The notes under the pieces: model-generated
Told to the model about the DNA's origin: nothing
The model's input: only the letters and a program-made list of their open reading frames with translations
Databases searched by the model: none
Assembly: GCA_038380795.1 (NCBI GenBank)
Contig: CM076266.1
Coordinates: 38,524,425-38,588,424 of the forward strand
Source: Pyrocephalus nanus
Lineage: Eukaryota > Chordata > Aves > Passeriformes > Tyrannidae
Direction of reading: 5' to 3'
DNA length: 64,000 nucleotides
Translations under genes and position numbers: made by a program
Part shown: positions 27,955 to 40,085 of the stretch, in pieces
Numbering within the stretch: the first letter of the stretch is position 1
Layout of the letters: every line of letters begins with the position of its first letter

Positions 27955-28545
27955 CATGCCCGGCGTTAGTCACCGCTCAGAGGAGGCATTTACACGGCCG
28001 CAAACCGCGGCGGAGCCCTCCATCAAAGACCAGGGGAACAAACAGACTCCAAAGGGCCGGGCGGAGCCGAGCGGCGCCGCGGGCAGCCCGGCGACAGGGC
28101 TCGCACCGGGGCTCCCCGAGGCGCTGCCTGGACCGCGGCCGATGTTACCGAGCTCAGGCAGCGCCCCACTGTCACCCGAGACCGGGGGAGAGCGGCCCTA
28201 CCCTACACCATCGCCCCGGCTGCACACAGACCCCCACACACATACACACAAAGCCCCAGCGATCCCGCACCGCCCCGGTGACCCCCGGTTGTCCGGAGGG
28301 GCTGACACCGCCCGGCCCCGCGGCCGCCCCGCTCACCCTCCGCTCCCGCCGCCGCTCCCGCCGCCGCACGCAGAGCGGGGGCAGCCGGCGCGTCACCGCA
28401 GGCAGGCGGGGCCGCGATCCCCCGCCCCGCCCGCACCCCGGAGACTCAGGGACACGCAGAATGGCTTTCCCCAAGCAGGGGGTTTGTTAGTCGCAAAAGC
28501 TCGGGAGGTGTGGGGGTTGGGGGGGGGAGGGAAGGGGTGCTGAAG
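27955..28545. promoter_or_regulatory. CpG island, probable SNX10 promoter
   Basis: About 590 bases of dense CpG and GC, rich in CCGCCC and GCCGCC runs, stand out sharply from AT-rich flanks. It is the only CpG island between the CBX3 region and the left edge, and it lies upstream of the SNX10 start-codon exon on the correct strand. A G-run block at 28508-28536 could form a quadruplex at its upstream border. Open frames across the island on both strands are composition artefacts. Confidence 0.8.
28337..28480 (-). other. SNX10: Candidate SNX10 5'-untranslated exon 1
   Basis: In the CpG island 15 kb upstream of the start-codon exon, the minus strand carries a good donor, GGAGG|GTGAGC, after 28337. 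The next acceptor downstream on this strand that leads to coding sequence is the one at 13034, which would make a 15.3 kb first intron. The 5' end at 28480 is only a guess from where the GC-rich sequence stops. No transcript evidence is available. Confidence 0.5.
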
Positions 28546-28802
28546 CCTGGGGCCGCACAGATGGAAAAGGGCGTGGTGATTCCCTGTGATCTGCATCCTG
28601 ATCAGATCTGCATCCTGTGATCAGGTCACCTCGACTGAGCTGGACTCTTTGATGTTTACACCTTGTAACGCCTCAGTTGAAGGCACCCGATGCGCTTGAT
28701 GAGGTTGAACCCTAATCACGCACCTTACTCAGAATGAAGAAAGTACAGGTTTTACTGGGGTTTTTTAGAAGCCTTTTGATTCAGAAGGGGAAAAAAACTA
28801 AG

Positions 28803-28940
28803 ATTATCCCTGGAGGTGTTCAAGAAATGACTGGATATGGCAGTTAATGCTATGTTGACAACGTGGTGATGGGGCAAAGGTTGAACTTGATGATCCTGGA
28901 GGTCTTTTCCAACCTAAATGAGTCTGTGATTCCATGATTG
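28803..28940 (+). mobile_element. CR1 LINE 3'-end fragment
   Basis: CCCTGGAGGTGTTCAAGAAA, TTGAACTTGATGATC, GGAGGTCTTTTCCAACCTAA and the terminal GTGATTCCATGATTG are the expected order at the 3' end of a plus-strand CR1. Only the last ~140 bases are present, typical of 5' truncation during retrotransposition. Confidence 0.9.
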
Positions 28941-31900
28941 ATAAGTCAATTAATTGATTTTTTTAAAGAGTAAATAAAATCTGCCATAAAGGTTTATTTT
29001 CAGCTTTATTTAATTTCTCAGGAAATCAAGAGACTAGTAATTTTGTTTCCTTAGTGGCTAGATGCTGAAGATCCCAGAGGGATTTGAAATACACAATTAA
29101 CATCATGTGCCAATGTTTAGAAATCTTCTTCATAATAGCATAGTGATTTTATGCCACAACTCTGGAGCGCTGGATTCCTGGGTTTTGGAATCTGGCTTAT
29201 GAAAAGGAGCTTAGCAAGCTGGGGGAAATCATTTATCTGGGAGAACGCTTGTCTCTTGATGTGAGGCTCTTTCTTTGAGCTGAAATTGTTTTAAGAGGAA
29301 TAAATGAAAGTGCCTTGGGAAATAGGCATTGATGAGAGTGGAAAGAAAGGAGTTAATTTTCTTCTACAACAAGAAGTGGTGTTTCTGCTTCTGAAGAGCT
29401 TGAGTGATCTTTACTTATCTATGTACAGATAAGGATCAGCAACTTCTCCTATTTTAAAAAAAGAAATAATTTTAATACCGTAATACATATTTACTTTATT
29501 TCTAAATACTGAAAGCCCATAATCTTTTCTTTTCTTTGTCTTTTTCTGTAAACTGTTGGGTTAATTTTTCCGATATCAAAATATGAAGCAAGTTCTAAGA
29601 TAAAAGATCTCAAAGAAAATAAGTATTTATTTGCCTTGAGTACCCTAAAGCTTTCATTCGATAGAAGTCCTTGGGTAAAACTCTACACAGACAGGTAGAG
29701 GTCAAAATGAATAACTACTGAATCACAGTAACATGAGGTGGCTACATCAGGCTTTTCCACAAAATATTTGCCACTTTTTGTAATGGTTCACCATCACTGG
29801 CAGTGGAAACCCCATGTGGTTGTGGACAGGGCTCCGACTGGCACTTGTCCTGTAGTGGCAAATTTTGTGGTAGGATGGTGAAAGCACCAAGACCGAACTT
29901 CACCTTTTTTTTGCTGTTACTGTCAGATGCTGTGCTGAGCAGTGGCTCTGAGTAACCACACTGGCCAAAATGAAAGGAAAGAATGAGGCTAACTGGTAAT
30001 TAAATCTCTCTCTGTGGATTGCCAGTATAAACTCATTTTCAGAAATCAATTTTTTCTTATATTCTAGCATTAAAAAAATATCGTCAATAAGATTTATAAA
30101 TCTTGGTTATCTCTGCATAAAAGTGAAATAGTGCTACCTCTAAGCCACACAATTTTTCCAACAAAAGAAAATCATAATTAGATATAGTTAAATCTAGCAA
30201 AGAGATGCTCTACAGGCAAGTATTCATAATGAAAAAAATCTAAAGAACAATTATATGACAGGGAACAACTTTTTTTTTAAAAAGTCTCTTCAAACTTCCA
30301 GACTGCTTATTTGTAGGATTTCAATCCTTATTTCCTTTTCCAGATTGTTTTTGTCCTATCTCACTTGAGTGCCATACTGAGTTACCACTTTTCATGAGGA
30401 TATGGTGTGCAGATATATTCCAGCAAAGAATGGAAACTGAAAGACATCAGACTAAAATTACTGTGGCAAGCAGGAGAATGAACATGGGAAAGATGCTCCT
30501 ACAGAACTTTTCTTGCTTCCTATTTTTATAGGAAGGCTTGCATCAGAAGGATCAGATGCCAATCATCATAATATCTACCTTTTGTGGAAGATCTGTCCAA
30601 GACCTCCTTGATGAACTTCCTCAAAGGGGCGGGTTTCTCTTTCCATAGCTTAGTTTGGTCAACGTATTAGGTTTTGCTACCAGAGAACTGGTGTTGCCAA
30701 TATAGTTCTGTTGACAGATGAGAATTTGCATAAAGGAAATTCCTGTGCATTTTCTGTTAAGTTCTCATGCTACTTTTGTCCAGTTTTTTTATGCCAGTAG
30801 CATTGTGTCCAGGCATAATGTCCAAGAATGCATTTGTTTCAAGGTTTTTTGTGAGCATTTCTCAGGGTACAGCTGTGGTGCTGGTATGAGTGATACAGCC
30901 TGCTCCTGGCCCTGGTTGACCTGCTGGTCTGGAGGGACTTCCTCCTCTATGCCAAGAACTTCCCTCTCAATGTTATGATAAACTAATTGCACTTCAGGGA
31001 GTTACTGAATCTATATAAAGTATTTTCTCCATGTTTCAGCCAAAAAAAAAGGGGAACTTCATTCCAAAACAGTTCCCTCTTGAAATTTCTACTGAAACAA
31101 GATTTTATTCTGCTATCTTTACGTCAGTTTGATTTATTTCAGATTAAACCTACTACAGTTATGGCCATCCATTTATTCATAAGGGTAAACTTAAATGTGC
31201 CTTCATCTACAGTAACATTTTGTTTCAGATGAGGTATATATCGTTTGAAGCAAATCTCTGGTTGCCCTTCCTTCCTGTTCTTTGATTCATTTTGTAGAGA
31301 GGCCCCAGAAGACACATAAGGAATGCTTCACCTGAAACATGACAAAAAGCTGCACTCCAATCACTGATGGAGCCAAAGCAGAACAAGCCTTCCAGAGCAT
31401 GCAGAGGGTGAAGGTCACATCCTCCACAGAAGCTCGTTTGCACTGCAGAGTTTTTCCTGTCGGCATCATGCTGCTTGCTAATATAGACCTATCCTAAATC
31501 ACAGAGTGATTGGTTTTGTTATCTCAATTATTTCATGAGATTTGAATACATTTCTGCATCCAGAAAATGCTACAGGACTCTCTGGATCTTGACTGCTTGA
31601 TCATATAATGAACAATTCCAGAAAAAAAGCAAGATTCTGAAATTTGCAAGGTACACTGCTTTGAATTAGAGAGCTACAGTTAAAGAACAAAGACACATGG
31701 CATACTAGGGTCACAAAATAAAAAAAATTATTTTTGAGATTTTCCTATAATTCCCTTTCTGTGGGGAAAATACACATTAGCATTAGGTTGCAGTGGAATT
31801 TTAGGTGTTACTCTCAGGAAGCATCAATAAAGAGTGCAGAGGAGTTGTGTCAATGACTGCAGTTCTGAAAAACTCTCAGTAAAGATGCTTGGTGCTTTCA

Positions 31901-32999
31901 TCTTGTGGAAAGTGTAAGGATTAAAAAAACAGTGAGAAGAAGAAAAGAAGGAACTCAGCAAATATTTCCCCTTAGTGGTTTGTGTTCTGTGGTGGAAAAT
32001 AAGTCGTTCCTCAACTGTGATGTCCCATTGTGTTTGGCAAGTAGTGATTTCTTTGTATCTTGTTTGTAATAAAGCATGAAATCAACACATTTGCCGATGT
32101 CCTGCTAATAATTATATGTTAATTATGCTAAACATTTTCCAAGTATGTATGGCGATAAATACTCCTACCTGTGAATAGGGTGTTCCCTCATGCAGTTTGA
32201 GCAGATGTTCTGATATCTAAAATTGCTCAAGGAATGAAACTCTTGGCTTTGGCTTGTCCATTTATGTGAGCATGGCTAAGGCAGGACTTTGGTTAGAACA
32301 GACAAGTTGACAGGACACTGGACATTTCAGTGCCATGACTGCAGTAGCTTGAAACTTGATTTTGCAAGTGCTGTGCTCTCATATTTAGTAGTATCTGCTA
32401 AGTTTGCAGTCTCAAAGGTGCCTGGCTTAGAAGCACAAAGTCTGCCCAAGCAAAATTGGGTCAGACTGTGGGAGAGAGAGGATTATTTGGATTTGCATGT
32501 AAGACGAAAAAGGACTGTGTATTTTGTTTCATTTTTTTCTTTTTTACTCGTAAGTAATTCCAGTTTTCTGTCATATATCTGATGTGAAGACATGGTAAAA
32601 TGAAAGGCCTCAGTGTTGCTAGTATGAAGAATAAAATTACGAGAAGAAAAGGATTATTAAAGAAATCCGTATGCCATCTTTTGAACTTGAGTGGAAGCCA
32701 AATGCTGTATTAAAAACTGAAAGCCATCAGAAAGAGCTATGATTCATTGCCGCTCACTTGGTGTTGCATAGACTTGTCTAGCCAGGACTTGCATGATACA
32801 CTGCAGTAAAAATAGGCAAGGATGAAAGAAAAAGAAATATTTTAAAGGGACTCCTCTTTTACACATTTGATAGAAGCAAAGGAATACAGACTTGCTTTTC
32901 CTTTTTCCTTTCTAAATTTGATTCTTACAAGGTTTTTATTGTTTCCTCCCTTTATTTCTAGGCAATTTTTATTATGCTTAATTTTGTTTCTCTGAGACA

Positions 33000-33047
33000 T
33001 TTAATAAAATGACATAGACTTTAGGTTTAATAAAATAACATAGACTT
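33000..33047. repeat. Short tandem duplication, 26-base period
   Basis: TTTAATAAAATGACATAGACTT at 33000-33021 is repeated as TTTAATAAAATAACATAGACTT at 33026-33047 with a single mismatch. It looks like a recent local replication-slippage duplication. Confidence 0.85.
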
Positions 33048-34974
33048 ACTATGTTTATTATCATGAATCCTCCAGACAGACAAATTAAATCAACATCCAA
33101 AGCAAATCCTAGAGTAACAAAATACACAGCCCTCAAATGTGTCTTGATATTTGTGACTATTTCAGAGAAGGTAAATAATAGCATAAAGCAGTGGTTGACT
33201 GGAAGAGCCTCAGACGCTGGTTTTGCATCTGCAGTTTCTTACTGTTTGTGTGCTGCTTTCTTGCAGAATATGAGACCAGAACAATCTTCTTGAAGGGGAT
33301 TCCAGATGAGTGTTTCCCAGTTTGCCTTCCTCTTAGTGTCCCTTTTTACTGGGATGCAAGGCATAGAGGCCAAGGAGCTGGCTGCCCTATTTTCCCTGCT
33401 TATATACTGGTTACTTAGAAGTTTGTAGTCAAGGTTGATACAAACATCTCCTTTAGACAATTCTAGGATTTAATTTGTCCTCTGGAACACCTGTGCCTCC
33501 AGGGTCTAGGGCAGCAGCTGAGGGCAATTCTACACCTCAAGTGGGAGATGTCTGGGTCAGACTGGCTATAAAATGGTAGTTTTTAATTTTGGCTTGCAGA
33601 GACTTGGCCATGAGCTGGCATTTGGTATTTGGTTAGCACAGAAAATGTGCATGTCATAGAAAAGGCAGTGCCTATGTGGACTACTGTGTACTGCCCCCAT
33701 TATCCTGATACATTCATAAAAAGAAGAGGCTTGTGATATTCTCAGTCCAAATACTCTCAGTTAGTACAAACCTTTCTGGTTTTAATTTTGATGAAAGAAA
33801 CCTGTAATAAACTCTCACGTACCATTTATTCCATGTTTTGAAAAAATCAAATGAAATTTAAAAAATTAGCCATTCTTTGTAAACATTAGAGGAAGCCCTG
33901 CTTTAAGCAGGTTGTACATGTGTGTTTCCAAATGATCATCTGTTTCCTTAGGCAGATTACCCCACAGTGCTCACTACACTCTTGAAGTCTTGGAAACTTG
34001 CCTCTTCTGCTCGTGGTACTCCAAGATTGAGGGGCAGATGGGTCACACCCAGTGCAGTTGACTTCTAGACAGTGTCTGTGCAATGACCTGCTAAGGTAAC
34101 TTTTTGTTCCCCTCAGGCAGAAGGAAGTTGAAGTTACCAGCGATGGGGAGCAGGGATGACAATAAAGAAGCTGGGAGGAATTAGTCATTTTGAAAGGCTT
34201 TTGGATTGATAGTTTTTTTCCTGAGATGAGCACAGATGGAAGTGGTGAATATTTTAGGAGAAGTTGCAGCCAGGTGGCTACCCATGGAGTCAGAGGATCA
34301 AGAAAGCAAGATGCAGTTAGGAGAAGCAGGTTTTGAAACACCAAGATTTACAGGGTCTGGCATTAATGGAGGTGATTAGTGGGTTGCTGGGGAAGGGACC
34401 CCTTTTCCTAAGAGCTGGAGAGCTTGTTCTGGTCACACACTGAATGAACATTTCCCATTGGTTCTTTGACAGCAAAGGCTCAAGGCTTATGCCTCTGCCA
34501 AAGATATGGCAGCTGAACGACTTATTGTGCATCAGCCAAGTTTCAGTGACCCTGCTGTTGGTTCATGGAAATGCCACAACATACAATCTCCTTTAGCAGG
34601 CAGCAAGAAAAATTTGAGCTAAAGCCTGGCACCTTGCTTTCCCAGTGCTCTGACGTGGTGTCTGGGGATGGATCTCTCAGGCCAAGGAACAATGGGACCT
34701 TGCTCCCGTGGTAGATTTCTCCTGCCATTACCACCCCTTGGCCCTGTGGCCTGGCTACATGCAGGGTTTGTACTGGTGTAGGTGCCGTTTAGAGTGGTAT
34801 TTTTTTACCAGAATAAATAGACTGGTACAATTCCTAGTATTAATTTATTACGTTGATTTAAAGCTATGTTACCTTAGTATACTTACTGTCTTCCTCAGCA
34901 CAAGCATAAGCTTATACCCTCCTAATGCCAATTTAGTGAAATCTTTGACAAGTATTTATTGTTTTAGACACACC

Positions 34975-35695
34975 TGCTTTGGCCCAGTCCCAGAGAGATT
35001 TGACATCATTGGCATAAGTGAAACCTGGTGGAATGAGACCTGTGACTGGAGTGCCCTGTTGGATGGTTACAGGATCTTCAGGAGGGACAGGCAGGGCAGA
35101 AGAGGTGAAGGGGTGGCACTGTGTGTAATAGAAGAGTTGGAACATATGGAGCTCACAGTTGGCAATGGCACAGTTAAGAGCCTCTGCATAAGAATCAAGG
35201 GGAAAACAAATAATATGGATATCATCATGAGAGTCTGCTATAGACCTCCCAGCCAGGATGCTGATGCCAAAGAATTATTCTCTGAGGAACTTAAGGATGT
35301 TTCCAAGTCAACTGTCCTTGTCCTTATGGGGGACTTCAGCTTGCCAGAAATTCACTGGGAGCATCACATGGCTGGTACAACCCAGGCCAGAAGATTCCAA
35401 AAAAACCTGGATGACAAATTTATGGAATAGGTCATAAGGGAGCCAACTTGGAAAGATGCTTTCCTTGATCTGCTGCTGTCAACAGAGTGGACCTCATGAG
35501 AGGAATGGAGATTGGTGGACATCTTGGCCACAGTGACCACAAGGAGACTGAGTTTAAAATCTCTGTTGACAGCAGGAAAAGTGCCAGCAAAACCTCAACT
35601 CTGGACATGAGGAAGGCAGGGCTAAGGATCAGACTTGATGATCCTTGTGGATCCCTTCCAGGACAGCAGATTCTGTGATTCTGTGATAGAATGAT
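34975..35695 (+). mobile_element. CR1 LINE with endonuclease domain, internally deleted
   Basis: The plus strand encodes the central and C-terminal endonuclease domain of the CR1 ORF2 protein: IIGISETWW, the RCRGEGV-equivalent RRGEGVALCV, VCYRPPSQD and LMGDFSLPEIHW. It continues with a diverged, stop-containing EN-like segment to about 35600. It then jumps to a 3' end with GATCCTTGTGGATCCCTTCC and the octamer tail TTCTGTGATTCTGTGATAG. The whole reverse-transcriptase region is missing, so the copy is internally deleted. The usual GDFN near the catalytic centre reads GDFS. The open frame from 34708 to 35430 includes about 270 upstream bases that are not recognisable CR1. Confidence 0.9.
34987..35430 (+). 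pseudogene. CR1 ORF2 endonuclease remnant
   Basis: About 147 codons remain open and align by motif to the AP-endonuclease-like domain of CR1 retrotransposons, which nicks target DNA for target-primed reverse transcription. The first catalytic glutamate (GISETWW) is kept, while GDFN is changed to GDFS. It stops at GGAATAGG and is followed by in-frame stops, with no reverse transcriptase. It is a fossil fragment rather than a working gene. Confidence 0.85.
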
Positions 35696-38600
35696 ACTAC
35701 TCTCACGCGGTGATATAACTCCCATGCATAGGCAATCTGTAATTACAGCATTTAACATGTTGATGTCTGTCACTTTTAATTATATCAATACCTCATTTCT
35801 GTGAATAAATTTTACAAGTACCTATGGTTGAAATCTACTGAACCAGCTGGCCTGTTCAACAAAGCAGATGCGTGAGTTAAACTATCTCTTGTTCAGAATC
35901 CCCTGTTGTACTTTAGGGGGTCTTGCTTAGGTCTTTCAACAGTAAGTCAGGTAGATCAGATATCTCCTACTTCCTGGCACAGCCACATAAGAGAGGTTTT
36001 GCCCTCCCTGTTTACCACATATTCTGTTCCTTTTAAAAGAATATATTCATTGCCTTTTAGTTACTACAGTGAAGAAATGCTATCTTTTTCAGACTCATTC
36101 TTAAATCTACATGGAATAAGCAGTCACTCCTATGTAATATTTGAACTTACAATATGAATTACACTGTATTCACTAGTATATTTGAAGCAGCTTCTTGATT
36201 GACTCAAAAACATCTGCAATGCCATTTATGTCCACAGAAACACTTTGGAGGGTATGAGTGGTGCTGGACTATTGCAGCTTCTTTGCAGCTGGCAGCCTGG
36301 ACTTTGTGAGACTACATGTATTAGTTGCAGCAATAGCTCAGCACCACAAGCAGCTTCTGGCTAACTATTACCTCATCATAAATCCATGTGGTCTATTGTT
36401 TAATTTCCTTCATTTTGTACATTTACAATGAAGGAGTAGTGCACTTTGGATTGATCTGTGTAAGGTGGTTACTGGGAAACAATCTGAAGTGCGGAATTGA
36501 GAGCCCAGCAGCTGTGGTGTACCAGTTCCTCCAGTAGATGCACTTATTTTCCATGATGAATGCCTTTATTTGCTTTTAGCATAGTTCACTTCTCATGTGT
36601 ATTAAGCTAAACCACACAAATGCATAGTCAGTGCAAAAAAACATGTCCCCTTGGGGACCTGTTCCAGAACAGATACTCTGCTGTGCTTGTTCTGATCTCT
36701 TTCCTGTGTAGACAAGCCCTGTGGTGTAGATCATTGCTTTGTCTGCCCTTAATGTCCTCATGTGGGGTTTTTTTTATTACATTACTTGGCCAAAAAAAGC
36801 TAATGTCAAGGTTCATCTGAAGTGTGTTACTTAATTAGACATGCTTTTGGGCATTTGAGTGATTCTAGTTTCCACCTGTGGCTTTATTCCCTCTTTCTGA
36901 CTTCAAATTCTAAAATATTCAGGTTTATTTTTTAATTACCTTGTAATCAGTATTGGATACTAGTGTAACATGGGAAGAATGGTCAGAATTTCTTAGTTAC
37001 ATTTTTCCAAAACTCATTGGTCTGACCTTCAGATTTGTTAGTGATGCCTCCTGTCTCATCTCAGTTTGGAATGTGTGACTGCCACGTGCTTGCTGTGATT
37101 TCTAGTAAGTATTTCCGTGCTGTACTGTGCTGCGCTCTCTTACTTCATTAGGACAGTTAAGCAAGAAACCAAAAGCCTTTTTGCAAAAATTTGTTTTCTC
37201 AGAAAGTTTTTCTAATACTAAAGCAAAATAAAATAAAATAATAAAAAAGCACTATGTCCCTGTGAATGGAGAGCATGGTAGCTGGGCATGCTGTTGCCCT
37301 TATACAGATTATACTCTGATTACAGATACGTTGTGTAATATCAGGGGAATAGGCAGAACTAAGATTTCAAGGGAGCACATAAGCAGCTCTCCCTTACCTT
37401 TTGCTCTCACATGCCTTTTCATAGCAGGTATTCTTTCATATCTGCAATGTCCAGCCCTTGATACACCAGACTCCACTCAGACTAGCCCCAGACACTACAG
37501 AATTAGTTTCTCACTAAGTACAGGAAAGAGGCACATAAATTTTAAATGAGAGCCTGCTGAGTTGTCTTAATAGTGAAATGTGACTGGGTCAGACACAAAA
37601 AGATGAAGCTGGATGTGTTTTTGTGCTTATTCAAAATAGACACAAGCGGTGGGTAGTCTGCAACCACTCTAACTGAGCAGCTTCAGATGGCAAGGAATAT
37701 GAAGGGTGCGAAGGAAGAGCAGGATGTTTGAACCTCAGTTTTGCTTCAGATGTTTAAATTCTCCACTAACAGGGAGTATCTCTAAAGTTTGTAACTCTGT
37801 CTTTGAAATCTACTCCATTGTTGACGGCTTTAGGTACATCCATTGTCCTCTACTAGTTCAAGCTTTAGTATTCTCTTAAACTTCAGCTTTGCTTTTCCAA
37901 AGCACTATCATACCAATTTGCCCCTTTTTCAAAATACAACATCTCTTTGACAGCAGTTAATATTCATCATGGGAAAGAGTGAGGACTAGGCATTAAGCCT
38001 GTGATGACATTGGTGCTGTAGGTTTCTTGCAATTGTGTTAAACAAAAAAAAGCAAAATGCTCCATGACTGTCCTTTACACATGAACATCCCCAGTATATA
38101 CTCCAGTAATTCTATCTGTATGGGTAAAGTGCTGTCATTTATTTCCACAGTTTTTCCTCAGGCACTTTGCTGCATCCTCAGCCTTGCATAAGCAGGTCAG
38201 CTCTGTGAGTCCAGTCCAGCATTGACTGATGTTACTGCAAAAGGAATGGGAATGTTTCAGTGGGGGCTGCTTCAAGGGCTGTTTTAGCACAACAGCTTTA
38301 TTGGAAAGGCAGTCATTTATCAATGCATAGTCTTTTAACTAATTTGAAATATTCGTATTCTGCAGAGGCAACACTTCCAACTGGTGAGAAAGTTTACCAC
38401 CAAATCTGTTTACCACCATTTGATCTGATTCCTCCGTTGCTCTTGCACGTAGGCACAGCAGGCAAACAGTGCCCATCTCTATGTACAACTAGTCTGCATT
38501 CCTTTACATCTGCTCCCTCCTGCTATTCCACACCTGTCCTGGATGAAATTAAACAACTTCTGCCTCCTGCCCAAAAATCAGTAAAGCCATTTAGAGACCA

Positions 38601-39329
38601 ATGAAGCAAATAGTAAGTTGTATCTTCAGGACATCACACCACCACCAGTTTGACTAGCAGCCATGAAATCACAAGCAAGAAGGTAAACATGAGTCTCCCA
38701 AAAGCAGTCTGAAAAGTTTTTTTTTTCATCAGAACTATTGGCAGGATAGAAGAGTCCTTTACAATGCCTTTGGTAAGGGATTTTAATATCCTAATTAAAG
38801 TTATCTTACATATCTACTCCACTTAATTTAATCCTTTTAAACTTTAACATTTAGTTGTCATTCATCCTAAAAATACATTTACAAACTTCAACATGGATCT
38901 TGCATGTCTGCCCTGAGATAAAAATCAAAGTCTCTTTATTCAAACCTTGATCCATATTTAAGCCGTTAATATTTAAGACTTACATTACTACCTTTATTCC
39001 CCTGGTCCATTTATTTCCCTCTAAATGAACACAACATCCTCTTAATGGAGGCACTAATCTTCATGACAGCAGCTCTGACTGCTGATCTACTGGCAGCAAA
39101 TAGATTAGTCACTAGAAAGGAATGAGCATAATTAGATTCCTGAAGGAGTTGTCAGTGTCTGGAACCATCTTAAGGGTAGTCACTGTTCACCTCTGAAATT
39201 CTTTGGCCAATGCTTGCCATTCCATTCTTGGCACTAGCACATCCTGAGTGGAGCTTCACAAGGAGCTTCACAAAGAGCTGCTTTCGGGATCCTCTTTCTC
39301 CATAGCTGTCTATGCTTTGTCACAGTGGC
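35696..39329. other. Intergenic, nothing recognised
   Basis: This AT-rich stretch of 3.6 kb contains short A-rich runs such as AATAAAATAAAATAATAAAA near 37.22 kb. I see no exon, structured RNA or interspersed repeat that I can name. Confidence 0.7.
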
Positions 39330-39412
39330 ATAGAATCACAAAATAGAATCACAGAATGGTTTGCGTTGGAAGGGACCTTAAAGATTACCTCATTCCAAAC
39401 CCCCTGGGGTAG
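39330..39412 (-). mobile_element. CR1 LINE 3'-end fragment
   Basis: TAGAATCACAAAATAGAATC is followed by ACAGAATGG, GTTGGAAGGGACCTTAAAGA and CCAAACCCCC, the mirror of the CR1 3' end. The element is therefore on the minus strand. Only about 80 bases remain. Confidence 0.9.
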
Positions 39413-39869
39413 ACAAAAGGTATGTCATTGCAGCATAGCACACCAGCTATGAATTCTTTGCAGTTATGTGGGAAAATGCAAACATCACCCAGAAGGCATC
39501 AACACCTTTCTGAAAGGGAAGGAACAGACTTCAGCCATCTGCTGTTAAAACACAACAGCTTAAGGTCCCTTTAGCCATGAAACTCTAGGAAGAGTTAAGA
39601 GCAGGTGACACCTAAAGATTTTTAGGCATTTTGTAGATTTTAATATAGCTGTATAGTTTTCTTTCACCTTAGACACTTTAGACAGTTACTTAATTTTTTT
39701 CTCACAGTTTTGCAACATTCCAACGAATTTCTGTTGAACAGTCTTTCCAAGGAAAGATATTTTAGCAAGGACATCCTGTTTGGGATGTGTACCTGGACTG
39801 GAATAATAGGATATATTATAGTCAAATCAGGATAGAAGGCCCAGAACCTTTGGAGGGGCTCCAAAGGGG

Positions 39870-40085
39870 CAGTTCTGAGGGTGGTACCAGGGGCAAAATG
39901 GTTTTCAGGTTGGATGTACCCACTAGATATGGTAATTAGTTAAAGTCATAAAAGTGGGAGAATTCTGTGTATGAATGTGCACCTGTGTATTCCCTGCACC
40001 TGAAAGCTTTCATTAAAGAACTGCTCTCTACCTTATCTATACTAATATTGTTTGGAGAAGTTTTCTTCCATTTTAGGCATCACAG
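39870..40085 (+). mobile_element. Possible LTR remnant
   Basis: The sequence TGCACCTGAAAGCTTTCATT, then AAAGAACTGCTCTCTACC, has an ATTAAA signal followed by a T-rich region. This recalls the R/U5 part of avian retroviral LTRs. I could not find matched TG/CA ends or a target duplication, so this is only a suggestion. Confidence 0.25.

Larger units (their letters stand above)
13035..28336. other. SNX10 intron 1 (inferred), 15.3 kb
   Basis: The stretch separates the candidate untranslated exon in the CpG island from the start-codon exon. It contains a tRNA-derived SINE at 23.70-23.84 kb, a possible ancient repeat near 16.05 kb, poly-T runs near 25.3 kb and a CA/TA microsatellite at 27.8 kb. No conserved coding exon was recognised. 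Confidence 0.65.
28546..34974. other. Intergenic sequence between SNX10 and CBX3, first part
   Basis: AT-rich sequence without recognised exons. It contains a CR1 fragment at 28.80-28.94 kb and a 26-base-period duplication at 33.0 kb. Open frames at 33886-34344 and elsewhere have no recognisable domain. Confidence 0.75.

Noticed and set aside
27956..28543. 195-codon open frame in the SNX10 CpG island
   Set aside because: Low-complexity Pro/Arg/Ala composition, overlapping frames on both strands, and no similarity to known proteins; a composition artefact of the island.
33886..34344. 152-codon minus-strand open frame
   Set aside because: Serine/leucine/cysteine-rich with no recognisable domain; probably chance in intergenic DNA.
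34708..34974. Upstream extension of the CR1 endonuclease open frame
   Set aside because: The frame stays open by chance through non-CR1 sequence; the endonuclease-like residues start only near 34987.
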